Part shown: positions 31,052-38,459 of the stretch, one piece after another
Layout: each line of letters begins with the position of its first letter
How positions within the stretch are numbered: position 1 is the first letter of the stretch
Assembly (NCBI GenBank): GCA_016717595.1
Contig: JADKFE010000052.1
Span: 1-39,978 of the forward strand
DNA: 39,978 bases
Reading direction: 5' to 3'
Origin: Deltaproteobacteria bacterium
Lineage (GTDB): Bacteria; Myxococcota_A; UBA796; CAJQPC01
Translations under genes and position numbers: made by a program
Notes under the pieces: generated by a model
Seen by the model: the letters and a program-made list of their open reading frames with translations, nothing else
Databases searched by the model: none
What the model was told of the DNA's origin: nothing

Positions 31052-31849
31052 ATGGCCAACTTCAACGCGCACCTCACCGGCGGCGCCATCGCCGGGATCA
31101 CCGCCGCCGGAGGCGCTTTGGCCATGGGCTGGGTGAAGCCGCTGCCCGCGCTCGCCGTGGCGGCGGTCGGCTTCGTGGCGGCCTTGGCGCCGGACGTGGA
31201 CCACGATCACGGTCGCCCCATCCGCTACGTCTTCGGCCTCGCCACCCTGCTCTTGCCCAGCGCGACGCTGTACCGCGTGGCCCCGCTCACCGAGACGACA
31301 CAGCTCGCCGTGGGGAGCTGGGTGATCATGGCCTTGGCCGTGGCGTTCCCGATTCGGTGGGTGTTCACCAAGATGACGGTTCATCGCGGCATCTTTCACA
31401 GCGTCCCCGCGACGCTGATCTTCGGCTGCCTGATGTTCCTCGTCGCCGCCCGGCGGGAGGCGGCCTTGGGGATGCAGCTCGCCGTGGGTGTGGCCGGGGC
31501 GCTGGGGTACTTCGCCCACCTGCTCCTCGATGAGCTGTGGGCCGTGGACTTCAACGGGCGAAAGGTGCGGGTGAAGAAGAGCTTCGGCACGGCGATCCAG
31601 CTCTGGGGCGTGTCCGCGCCAAGCTCGCTCCTCGCCTATGGCCTGCTCCTCGCCCTGGCGCCCCTGGTCTACCAGAACCTCAAGGACGGGGAGCTCACCG
31701 AGCAGACCTATGACCGCTGGGTGCTCCGCGATCAGGCCCCTGAGTCCATGCGGCCGATCACCCGCACCCTGCGCCGCAAGATCCACCGCCTGCCCGACAA
31801 CGTGAAGGGCGCGCCCCAGGCCCCCAAGAAGGTCGGCCCTGGGCGCTGA
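31052..31849 (+). CDS. YdjM-like (LexA-binding, metal-dependent hydrolase) inner-membrane protein
   Basis: A 265-residue membrane protein from ATG 31052, preceded by GGAG. It shows the family pattern: MANFNAHLTGGAIAG (HxxxG near the N-terminus), APDVDHDHGRPIRYVFG (acidic/His metal-type motif after helix 2), MTVHRGIFHSVPATLIFG (HRGxxHS) and FAHLLLDELWAVDF (HxxxDxxT-like). About five membrane helices precede a soluble, basic C-terminal tail (RRKIHRLPDNVKGAP). The motifs fit PF04307-type proteins, whose catalytic role is not firmly established. Its promoter would lie in or just after the 43-bp array. Confidence 0.85.
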   Translation: MANFNAHLTGGAIAGITAAGGALAMGWVKPLPALAVAAVGFVAALAPDVDHDHGRPIRYVFGLATLLLPSATLYRVAPLTETTQLAVGSWVIMALAVAFPIRWVFTKMTVHRGIFHSVPATLIFGCLMFLVAARREAALGMQLAVGVAGALGYFAHLLLDELWAVDFNGRKVRVKKSFGTAIQLWGVSAPSSLLAYGLLLALAPLVYQNLKDGELTEQTYDRWVLRDQAPESMRPITRTLRRKIHRLPDNVKGAPQAPKKVGPGR

Positions 31850-31854
31850 AGGGC

Positions 31855-32451
31855 TCAGCCCGCGGGGAGGCGGCTGAGCAGGGCGATGACGCTGTCTTCT
31901 ACGGGGCCCTCGCCGTCGAGGATGACGTTGGCGTAGGCCCGGCTGGGGCGGATGAAGCGGCGATAGCCCTCACGCACGTCGCGCATGTAGCGGGTGAGCA
32001 CCTGCTCGATGTTCCAGCCGCGCTCGATGACGTCCCGGCGCAGGCGGCGGGCGAGGCGCAGGTCGGACTCGGCCTCCACAAAGACCATCAGGTCGGCCTG
32101 GGCCCGCACCGCCGGGTCACCCAGCACAAACAGGCCCTCGATGAGGATCACCGGCCGCGGGGAGACCGTCTCGACCTCGGGCAGACGCCGGTGAATCGGG
32201 AAGTGGTAGATCGGCAGGGTGACGGGCTGGTGCTCGCGCAGGGCCCGGAGGTGCTCCACGAGGAGCGCGGTGTCCAAGGCCCCGGGCTCGTCGTAGTTGT
32301 GGTCCAGGGGGTCGGCCACGTCGCGGTAGTAGCGGTCGTGGCTCACCAAGAGCGCGCGGTCGCCGAGGCGGGCGGCGAGGGCCTGGGCGATGGTTGTTTT
32401 GCCGGACGCGGTGCCGCCGCTGATCACGACGACGAACGGGCGAGGGCTCAC
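31855..32451 (-). CDS. udk: Uridine kinase
   Basis: A 198-residue P-loop kinase that phosphorylates uridine/cytidine in pyrimidine salvage. It has Walker A SGGTASGKTTIA (about 11-22), the substrate region LLVSHDRYYRD with NYDEPGALD, the lid/sugar-binding YHFPIHRR, LIEGLFVLGD, and the lid RRLRRDVIERGWNIEQVL. The length matches Udk/PRK-family enzymes. GTG 32451 overlaps the bactofilin stop (GTGA), so the two are probably translationally coupled. It is convergent with, and 6 nt from, the YdjM-like gene. Confidence 0.93.
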   Translation of the reverse strand: MSPRPFVVVISGGTASGKTTIAQALAARLGDRALLVSHDRYYRDVADPLDHNYDEPGALDTALLVEHLRALREHQPVTLPIYHFPIHRRLPEVETVSPRPVILIEGLFVLGDPAVRAQADLMVFVEAESDLRLARRLRRDVIERGWNIEQVLTRYMRDVREGYRRFIRPSRAYANVILDGEGPVEDSVIALLSRLPAG

Positions 32452-32825
32452 GGACGGGTCTCCTTCGGGGCCTCAGTGGGCTTGGGGGCGCTGGCGTCGC
32501 CGACCTGCACCATCGCCGAGAGGCGCGCGCCGGGCATCACCTCCAGCGACGTGGCGTAGACCGCGCCGATCACCCGGCCCGTGGCCTCGATGATCAGCCG
32601 CCGCCGGGCGCGCACGCTGCCGTCGATGGTGCCCGCGAGGCGCACAAACGCGGCGTCTACGTCACCCTCCACACGACCGCCCTCGCCGATCTCTAAGGTG
32701 TCGTCGGTGGTGAGCTTGCCCTTGAAGGTGCCGTCGAGGCGCACGCGGCCCTCAAAGGTCAGCTCTCCTTCGTAGGTGGCGCCGCGCCCCAAGAGCCCGC
32801 TGAGCGGGCGCTCATCGGCGGACAC
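32448..32825 (-). CDS. Bactofilin
   Basis: A 125-residue cytoskeletal polymer-forming protein. The DUF583 beta-helix (about 15-110) shows the repeated turn pattern TYEGELTFEGRVRLDGTFKG, then LEIGEGGRVEGDVDAAFVRL and IEATGRVIGAVYATSLEV. A short disordered tail follows (ASAPKPTEAPKETRP). GTG 32825 shares one base with the parB stop, and its end overlaps udk, so parB, bactofilin and udk form one compact unit. In Myxococcus bactofilins help organise the chromosome-segregation machinery, which gives this neighbourhood functional sense. Confidence 0.92.
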   Translation of the reverse strand: MSADERPLSGLLGRGATYEGELTFEGRVRLDGTFKGKLTTDDTLEIGEGGRVEGDVDAAFVRLAGTIDGSVRARRRLIIEATGRVIGAVYATSLEVMPGARLSAMVQVGDASAPKPTEAPKETRP

Positions 32826-33733
32826 TACTCCGGCCCACGGATCGAGCGGATGAGGCGCTCTAGATCCTCGGTGGTGTAGTAGTCGATGACGATGCGCCCA
32901 CCGGCGCCGCGGGCCTTGGGCTGGATCGCCACGGCCGTGTTGAGGTGGCGCGTGAGCAGGTCGGTGGCGTAACGCAGGGAGGGATCGGGGCCCTGGGGGC
33001 GCGGCGAGGGGCGCGCGGGGCCTTTGCCGCGGGCCTTCACCAGCGCCTCGGTGGCGCGCACGGAGAGGTCCCGGGCGAGGATCTGGGAGACGATCTCGCG
33101 GATGGCGGCCTCGTCCTCCAGAGGCAAGAGCGCCCGGGCGTGACCGGCGCTCAGCCGACCCTCTTGCACCAGGCGGAGCACCCCTTCAGGCAGGCGCAGC
33201 ATACGCAGGGCGTTGGCCACGGTGGCGCGGTCTTTGCCCACCCGGCGCGCGATGTCTTCTTGGGACAGCGCGAACTCTTTGTTGAGGCGCTGGTAACCCC
33301 GGGCGGCCTCGACGGCGTTGAGGTCTTCACGCTGGAGGTTCTCGACCAGGGCCAGCTCAAGCTGATCGACGGGGGCGAGCTCGTCGCGCAGCACGACGGG
33401 CACCTCGCTGAGCCCGGCGAGCCCGGCGGCGCGCCAGCGGCGCTCCCCGGCGATGAGCGCGTAGCCGCCGCCGGCCAAGGGCCGCACCACCAGCGGCATC
33501 AGCACGCCGTGGACCTTGATCGACTCGGCGAGCTCCTTGAGCGCGCCCTCGTCAAAGTGCGCGCGGGGCTGCTCGGGGTTGGGGCGGATGGTGTCCAGCG
33601 GCACCTTCTGGGGGCCGGAGACACGAGGCGCCGCGGAGGACACCGCCGGGGCGGGCGCGTCCATCACGTCGTCGGGGATCAGCGCGGCGAAGCCGCGACC
33701 AAGGGCGCCACGGCGCGGAGTGTTCTGGCTCAT
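32825..33733 (-). CDS. parB: ParB chromosome-partitioning CTPase
   Basis: A 302-residue protein. The N-terminus MSQNTPRRGALGRGFAALIP is the ParA-stimulating motif. The CTP-binding domain has RPNPEQPRAHF, ALIAGERRWRAAGLAG and LVENLQREDLN. A HTH for parS follows (SQEDIARRVGKDRATVANAL), with RLSAGHARALL. The C-terminal dimerisation domain is preserved (GRIVIDYYTTEDLERLIRSI). ParB spreads from parS sites as a CTP-dependent clamp. The usual upstream neighbour parA is missing here; a lipoprotein gene precedes it instead. I saw no canonical parS palindrome in the window. It leads the unit with the bactofilin and udk. Confidence 0.95.
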   Translation of the reverse strand: MSQNTPRRGALGRGFAALIPDDVMDAPAPAVSSAAPRVSGPQKVPLDTIRPNPEQPRAHFDEGALKELAESIKVHGVLMPLVVRPLAGGGYALIAGERRWRAAGLAGLSEVPVVLRDELAPVDQLELALVENLQREDLNAVEAARGYQRLNKEFALSQEDIARRVGKDRATVANALRMLRLPEGVLRLVQEGRLSAGHARALLPLEDEAAIREIVSQILARDLSVRATEALVKARGKGPARPSPRPQGPDPSLRYATDLLTRHLNTAVAIQPKARGAGGRIVIDYYTTEDLERLIRSIRGPE

Positions 33734-33740
33734 ACGCACC

Positions 33741-33746
33741 ACGATA
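33741..33746 (-). promoter_or_regulatory. -10 hexamer TATCGT, predicted leaderless start for parB
   Basis: The minus strand reads TTTATCGT, then 7 nt, then ATG 33733, with no ribosome-binding site in between. Confidence 0.45.
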
Positions 33747-33802
33747 AAGGCGCCGCCTTGACCGCGCAAGCGCAGGAGGCACCAAGGATCCTTGGGTGGG
33801 CC

Positions 33803-34759
33803 TTACGGGGTCGCGGGCGGCGGTGTGTTGGGGTCGGCCTCTTGGGCGCCCTCGGGCTCGGGGCTGCCGACGGCGGGGGGCGCGGACACCGGCGTGCTCG
33901 TCTTCATCGGGCCGGGCTCGGTGGGCAGGCGCACCACACGGAGCTTCACCTTGGCGTCGGGGCCGCGGCCGATGAGGTTGCCGCCGTTCTGAATCTGCAG
34001 GGCCCCCGTGGCGGTGACCTCACACTCCAGGCGCTGTTCTTTGCCGGGCTCGGTCTTGCAGTCGGTGCCGGCGATGCTCATGGAGATGGGCTGATCGGCG
34101 CCCGCGGTGACGCGGTACTTGCCGGGCTCAAGGGGGATGCCGTGGGGCGCGCTGGTGGTGACGAGCAGGTCGGCGCGGGCGGCGACCTCCTCGCCGATCT
34201 CGATGGGCACCGTGGCCACAGTCTTGCCCGCGGCGAACCGAAGCTCGGCGAGGCCGGGGTGGTGCAGCTCCACGCGGCCACCTTCACCGAGCTTCACCAC
34301 GCCCTCGTCTGAAGAGCTGATCGCGACGGGCACGCCCTCCATGACCTTGGAGTTGTTGTCGATGACCTCGGTCTTGACGGCGTTGAGCGAGCGGCCGCGC
34401 AGGCTGCCGTCGGGGCCGCGGGTGAGCACGGCCTTGATCTGGTTGGGCCGGGTGCGGACCTCTTTGACCAGAAAACACTGCACCGCCAGCTCACGCTTGA
34501 GCTCACCCAAGGCGAGGGTGATCTTGGCGGTGCCGTTCTGGTCACACTGCAGGCGGCCGTCGGTGCCGACCTTCACGATCTCTGGCGCGGAGCTGGAGAC
34601 CGGGAGCGCCTTGGCGCCCTCGATGACCTTGCCTTCAGCGTCGAGGCCCGGGGCGTCGACGCTGAACGGGGAGACCTCCCAGATGACCAGCTCGGCGTCG
34701 CCGCCGATGGTGGTGGGCGTTGAGCCACAGGCAGCCAGGAACCACAGCAGAAGCGACAT
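33803..34759 (-). CDS. Lipoprotein with Ig-like (BIG2-type) repeats
   Basis: A 318-residue protein. MSLLLWFLAACGS is a lipoprotein signal. Two to three beta-sandwich repeats follow, with the BIG2-like pattern SSSAPEIVKVGTDGRLQCDQ NGTAKITL and SSSDEGVVKLGEGGRVELHH PGLAELRF. A third beta domain holds two Cys (GTDCKTEPGKEQRLECEVTA), and the tail is Pro/Glu/Thr-rich. ATG 34759 is chosen over GTG 34774 because AGGAGG sits 6 nt before it. It probably lies on the outer membrane as an adhesin-like or structural protein. Function unknown. Confidence 0.8.
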   Translation of the reverse strand: MSLLLWFLAACGSTPTTIGGDAELVIWEVSPFSVDAPGLDAEGKVIEGAKALPVSSSAPEIVKVGTDGRLQCDQNGTAKITLALGELKRELAVQCFLVKEVRTRPNQIKAVLTRGPDGSLRGRSLNAVKTEVIDNNSKVMEGVPVAISSSDEGVVKLGEGGRVELHHPGLAELRFAAGKTVATVPIEIGEEVAARADLLVTTSAPHGIPLEPGKYRVTAGADQPISMSIAGTDCKTEPGKEQRLECEVTATGALQIQNGGNLIGRGPDAKVKLRVVRLPTEPGPMKTSTPVSAPPAVGSPEPEGAQEADPNTPPPATP

Positions 34760-34765
34760 CGTGAA

Positions 34766-34771
34766 CCTCCT
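34766..34771 (-). promoter_or_regulatory. Ribosome-binding site AGGAGG
   Basis: A full AGGAGG on the minus strand, 6 nt before ATG 34759. It decides the lipoprotein start. Confidence 0.7.
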
Positions 34772-34881
34772 CACCCCCGCTGATTAATCTCCAGCGCCCT
34801 TCGGGGCCACCTCCGCGGGGGCATGGGGCGCCGAATGCAAGGATCGCCGCGTCGGCCTCGGCGATCCTGACGATCAAGGGG

Positions 34882-34887
34882 TATGAT
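34882..34887 (+). promoter_or_regulatory. -10 hexamer TATGAT, predicted leaderless start
   Basis: GGTATGAT is followed by 8 nt and then GTG 34896, with no ribosome-binding site. Confidence 0.45.
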
Positions 34888-34895
34888 CCCGCGCT

Positions 34896-37800
34896 GTGCC
34901 TCCTGAGAACCAGCGGATCACCCTTGGCCCCTTCACCCTGTTCCACCCCCTCGCGGCGGGCGGCATGGGCGAGGTGTGGCGCGGCGAACACCGGGCCACG
35001 CGGCTGCCCGTCGCGGTGAAGGTGCTCACCGCGGAGTCCGCCCGCGCCCCGGCGGTGCGCCACGCCCTGCGCCAAGAGGCCCGGGCGACCGCCTCTTTGA
35101 GCCACCCTCACGTCGGCCTGCTCCTCGACTATGGCGACGTGGACGACGCGGCCTCGGCGCGCTCCGACGGCCGCCTGCTCGCCGGGAGCCCCTACCTCGT
35201 CTTGGAGCTGGCGACGGGGGGCACGCTGCAGAGCTGGGTGGGCCGCCCGCCGAGCTGGAGCGTGCTGCGCGCCGCGATCCTGTGTGTGCTCGACGCCTTG
35301 GCCCACGCCCACGGGCGAGGGATGCTGCACCGCGACGTAAAACCGTCGAACGTGCTGTGGTGCAGCATGAACGACCAGCGCCCCGGGCTCAAGCTGATGG
35401 ACTTCGGGGTGTCGTTGCCGATCGGGGCCTTGGACGGCGTCGCGGCCTTGGCCCAGGGCACCCCCGGCTACATGGCCCCCGAGCAGCGCCTCGGCGACCC
35501 CAGCGATCAGGGCCCCTGGACCGACCTCTACGGCCTCGGGGCGATGGTCTGGGCGATCGTGCAGGGCGCCCCGCCGCCTGAAGGGGGCGCCGGGACCTGG
35601 CTGCCGCCGCTGGTGAGCGCGCCGCGGGGCCTCGGGGAGTGGCTGTGCGCGCTCTTGGAGCCCGACCCCCGCCGCCGGGTGCGTCGCGCGGCGGACGCGG
35701 CGTGGGCGCTGATGCGCCTGGGCGAGGCCAGCGGCGGCCTCGACGTCCACGACCTGCAGGACGAGCCCCGGGACGAGCCGATCACCGCCCAGATGTGGCT
35801 CGACACCGACCCTGAGGACCGCGAGACCCTCGACCTCTTGGGCGGCGACACCCACGGCGGCGACACCTTCGGCGGCGACACCTGGGGCGACACCTTCGGC
35901 GGCGGCGACACCTACAACCCCGACGCCAGCACACACAGCGGCGCGCTTCACGCCGACGCCCCCACCGCACGGTTTGACGTGCCCCGCGTCGTCGAGCCCG
36001 GCGGCGGCCTCGCCTTGGGCCCCCAGGCCGTGCCGCCGCCCCCCGAGCGCTGGCAGCGCCCGAGCGTGCCCGCGCTCAACCAAGGCCTCACCGACGCCGG
36101 TCTGCGCCTGTTCGGCCAGCGCCGCCCGCGCCTCATCGGCCGCGACGCGCTGATGGACCCCCTCTGGGGCGCCTTACGAGAGGTCTTCGCCCGCCGCGCC
36201 ACCCGGGTGATCGCCCTGCGTGGCCCCGCGGGCGCCGGGCTCAGCGCCGTGGCCCGGGCCTTCGCCGAGCGCGCCCACGAGGTCGGCGCCGCCGAGGTGA
36301 TCTCCGTCACCGCCACCCCCGAGCGCTCTCCCTCCGACGGCCTGCCTTCAGCCCTGCGCCGGGCCTTACGCCTGCCGCATGTCGCCGGGGCGGCGCTCAG
36401 CGTCACGATCCGCCGCCGCCTGCCAGAGCTGCCCGAGGCCACCCGCGAGGCCATCGCCGAGGCGATCTTGCCCTCTGGCCAAGGCCCCGCCGCCTCCTCT
36501 GGCGGCCCCGCCCGCGCCGCCTTGGCCGCGCTCAGCGGCGATCGTGTGGCCTTGGTCACCGTCGAGGACGCCCCCTACGACCCCGGCCTGCTCACGCTTC
36601 TGTGTGACCTCGTCGCCCGGGAGCCCAGCGCCAGCGCGCCGCTCCTGTTTGTGCTCGTCGTGCCTGACGAGGCCCTGGAGCTTCGCCCCGAGGCGAAGGC
36701 GCCATTAGAAGCCTTACTCACCCGCCCCGACAGCTTGACCCTGCGTGTGGACCCGCTGCCCCCCGAGCTCAGCGGCGCCTTGGCGCAGTCCTTGCTCACC
36801 CTGCACCCCAGCGCCGCCCAGCTCGCCGCCCGACAGAGCCAAGGCAGCCCCCGCCTGATGACCCAGCTCATCGAGTCTTGGCTGCAGGCCGACGCCCTCG
36901 TGCCTTCGCCCCAAGGCTGGGCCTTACGCCCCGACGCCCCGAGCGCGCCGCCGGACACCCTCTGGGCCGCGCGGGCCTCACGCCTCTGGGAGAGCCTTGA
37001 CCCAACCGCCCGACGCGGCGTGGCCCTGGGCGCCACGGTGGGCATGCACCTGGAGCTGGAGGACTGGCAGCGGGCCCTGCGGGTGTTGACCGGAGATCCC
37101 CGCGCCTTGGCCACGCCCTTGGCGGACGCGCTCATCGAGTCCCGTCTCGCCCGCGCGGTGCCCGGCGGGCTGGTCTTCGCCCACTTCGCCGCCCGAGACG
37201 CCCTGCTCATCCGCGCCGAGGACTCAGCGCAGGCGCGCCACGCCGCCATCGCCGAGGCCCTGGCCGAGAACCAAGAGAGCCCCCGCCGTGTGGAGTGGCT
37301 GGGGCGCCACCTCGCCGCCGCCGGGCGCCTGAACGAGGCCATCGACGCCTTGTTACGCGCCGCCGAGCAGATGAGCGCCCAGCGCGAGGCGACGGCCTGC
37401 TTCGCGCTCATGCAAGAGGCCGAGGCCTGCATGCGCGCCGCGGAGCTCCCGCCCCTGGACCCCCGCTGGGGTGAGCTGGGGTTGATGCGGGTGGTGTACG
37501 AAGAACGAACCCGCGACCCCGAGGCCGGGGCCAAGCTGGCGGCTCTGGAGGCCCAGGTCAACGCCGCCATCGCCGCCGGCGGCGGTCCACGCTGGCACAC
37601 CCTTCGTCTTGAGACCTGGAAGGCGCGCTGCGTGAGCCTCACCCGCAAGGGCGCCATCCACGAGGCGCTCACCCTCGCCGCGCGAATGGCCGACGAGAGC
37701 GACACCCTCGACGACCCCAAAGCCCGCTTCTTTGGTCGATTCACCTACGCCTGCGCCCTGGGCCGTTTGGGGCGCGTCGATGAGGCGCTCCCGCTGCTGG

Positions 37801-38459
37801 AGGAGCTGATTCAGCACAGTCAAGAGCACGGCCTGCCCTTCGAGCGAGGCCTCACCCTCTTTGAGCGCGTGAGCACCTCATACAGACGAGGGCAGCTCGA
37901 CGACGCCGAACGAGACGCCATCGACGCCGCCGAGCTGTTTGTGTCGCTTGGCGCGCGCTGGCACGTCGCGTCGATGATCAACATCCAGGGGGTCTGCGCC
38001 CTCGATCGGGGTGAGCTGTCCCGCGCCGAGACCTTGCTCCGCCAGGCCCTCGACCGCTTTGAGGCCTTGGGCGCCGCCGACGCCACCCTCGCCGCGGTGA
38101 ACCTCGGCCTGCTCACCCTCAAGCAGGGCCGCCCCGAGGACGCCCTGCACATCCTCACCCCCGCCGTGCGCCGCCTGCACGCCCAAGGTGACCACCTGCA
38201 TGAGCTAGAGGTGCGCCTGCACCTGCTCGACGCCTACGCCCGGCTCGGTCGCTGGACCGGGTGGGACGAGGAGCTCAACGCCCTGAGCGCGCACGCCGCG
38301 GCGCTCCCCGCCTCGCGGGCAGACCTCCTCCGGCTCTTGGAGGAGGCCGCAGACGCCGCCCAAGACGCGGGCTGGACCCAAGGCGCCGCCCGAGCCCGCG
38401 CCCTCGTCCAGTCCATCGGCGCTCGGGCGAGCGCCCCAGCGCCCGCGACTACTGGTTGA
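34896..38459 (+). CDS. Giant Ser/Thr protein kinase with ATPase-like and TPR regions
   Basis: A 1187-residue protein from GTG 34896. The kinase domain (about 10-280) is intact: AGGMGEVWRGEH, LPVAVKVL with the ATP Lys, HRDVKPSNVLW (catalytic D147), LMDFGVSLP and MAPEQRL. A linker carries five GDT triplets within residues 316-339. An STAND/AAA_16-like region begins at about 408 (LIGRDALMDPLW) with P-loop GPAGAGLS, where the Lys is Leu449. The C-terminal half (about 740-1180) holds TPR repeats (GRLNEAIDALLRAAEQ, ALGRLGRVDEALPLLEELIQ, RAETLLRQALDRFEALGA). It is cytoplasmic with no membrane helix. It is paralogous to the HRN kinase at 23223-26588. Its stop overlaps the convergent radical SAM gene by 11 nt. 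Confidence 0.93.
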   Translation: MPPENQRITLGPFTLFHPLAAGGMGEVWRGEHRATRLPVAVKVLTAESARAPAVRHALRQEARATASLSHPHVGLLLDYGDVDDAASARSDGRLLAGSPYLVLELATGGTLQSWVGRPPSWSVLRAAILCVLDALAHAHGRGMLHRDVKPSNVLWCSMNDQRPGLKLMDFGVSLPIGALDGVAALAQGTPGYMAPEQRLGDPSDQGPWTDLYGLGAMVWAIVQGAPPPEGGAGTWLPPLVSAPRGLGEWLCALLEPDPRRRVRRAADAAWALMRLGEASGGLDVHDLQDEPRDEPITAQMWLDTDPEDRETLDLLGGDTHGGDTFGGDTWGDTFGGGDTYNPDASTHSGALHADAPTARFDVPRVVEPGGGLALGPQAVPPPPERWQRPSVPALNQGLTDAGLRLFGQRRPRLIGRDALMDPLWGALREVFARRATRVIALRGPAGAGLSAVARAFAERAHEVGAAEVISVTATPERSPSDGLPSALRRALRLPHVAGAALSVTIRRRLPELPEATREAIAEAILPSGQGPAASSGGPARAALAALSGDRVALVTVEDAPYDPGLLTLLCDLVAREPSASAPLLFVLVVPDEALELRPEAKAPLEALLTRPDSLTLRVDPLPPELSGALAQSLLTLHPSAAQLAARQSQGSPRLMTQLIESWLQADALVPSPQGWALRPDAPSAPPDTLWAARASRLWESLDPTARRGVALGATVGMHLELEDWQRALRVLTGDPRALATPLADALIESRLARAVPGGLVFAHFAARDALLIRAEDSAQARHAAIAEALAENQESPRRVEWLGRHLAAAGRLNEAIDALLRAAEQMSAQREATACFALMQEAEACMRAAELPPLDPRWGELGLMRVVYEERTRDPEAGAKLAALEAQVNAAIAAGGGPRWHTLRLETWKARCVSLTRKGAIHEALTLAARMADESDTLDDPKARFFGRFTYACALGRLGRVDEALPLLEELIQHSQEHGLPFERGLTLFERVSTSYRRGQLDDAERDAIDAAELFVSLGARWHVASMINIQGVCALDRGELSRAETLLRQALDRFEALGAADATLAAVNLGLLTLKQGRPEDALHILTPAVRRLHAQGDHLHELEVRLHLLDAYARLGRWTGWDEELNALSAHAAALPASRADLLRLLEEAADAAQDAGWTQGAARARALVQSIGARASAPAPATTG
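35841..35912 (+). repeat. In-frame Gly-Gly-Asp-Thr repeat within the kinase
   Basis: Five near-tandem codon blocks for GGDT/GDT with one aromatic or His between them (GGDTHGGDTF, GGDTW, GDTF, GGGDT). They encode residues 316-339, between the kinase and ATPase-like domains. The evenly spaced Thr residues are candidate autophosphorylation sites. Confidence 0.7.

Noticed and set aside
34635..36083. 482-codon ORF antisense to the second kinase
   Set aside because: Shadow ORF. It runs across the promoter and the 5' kinase domain and has no recognisable motif.
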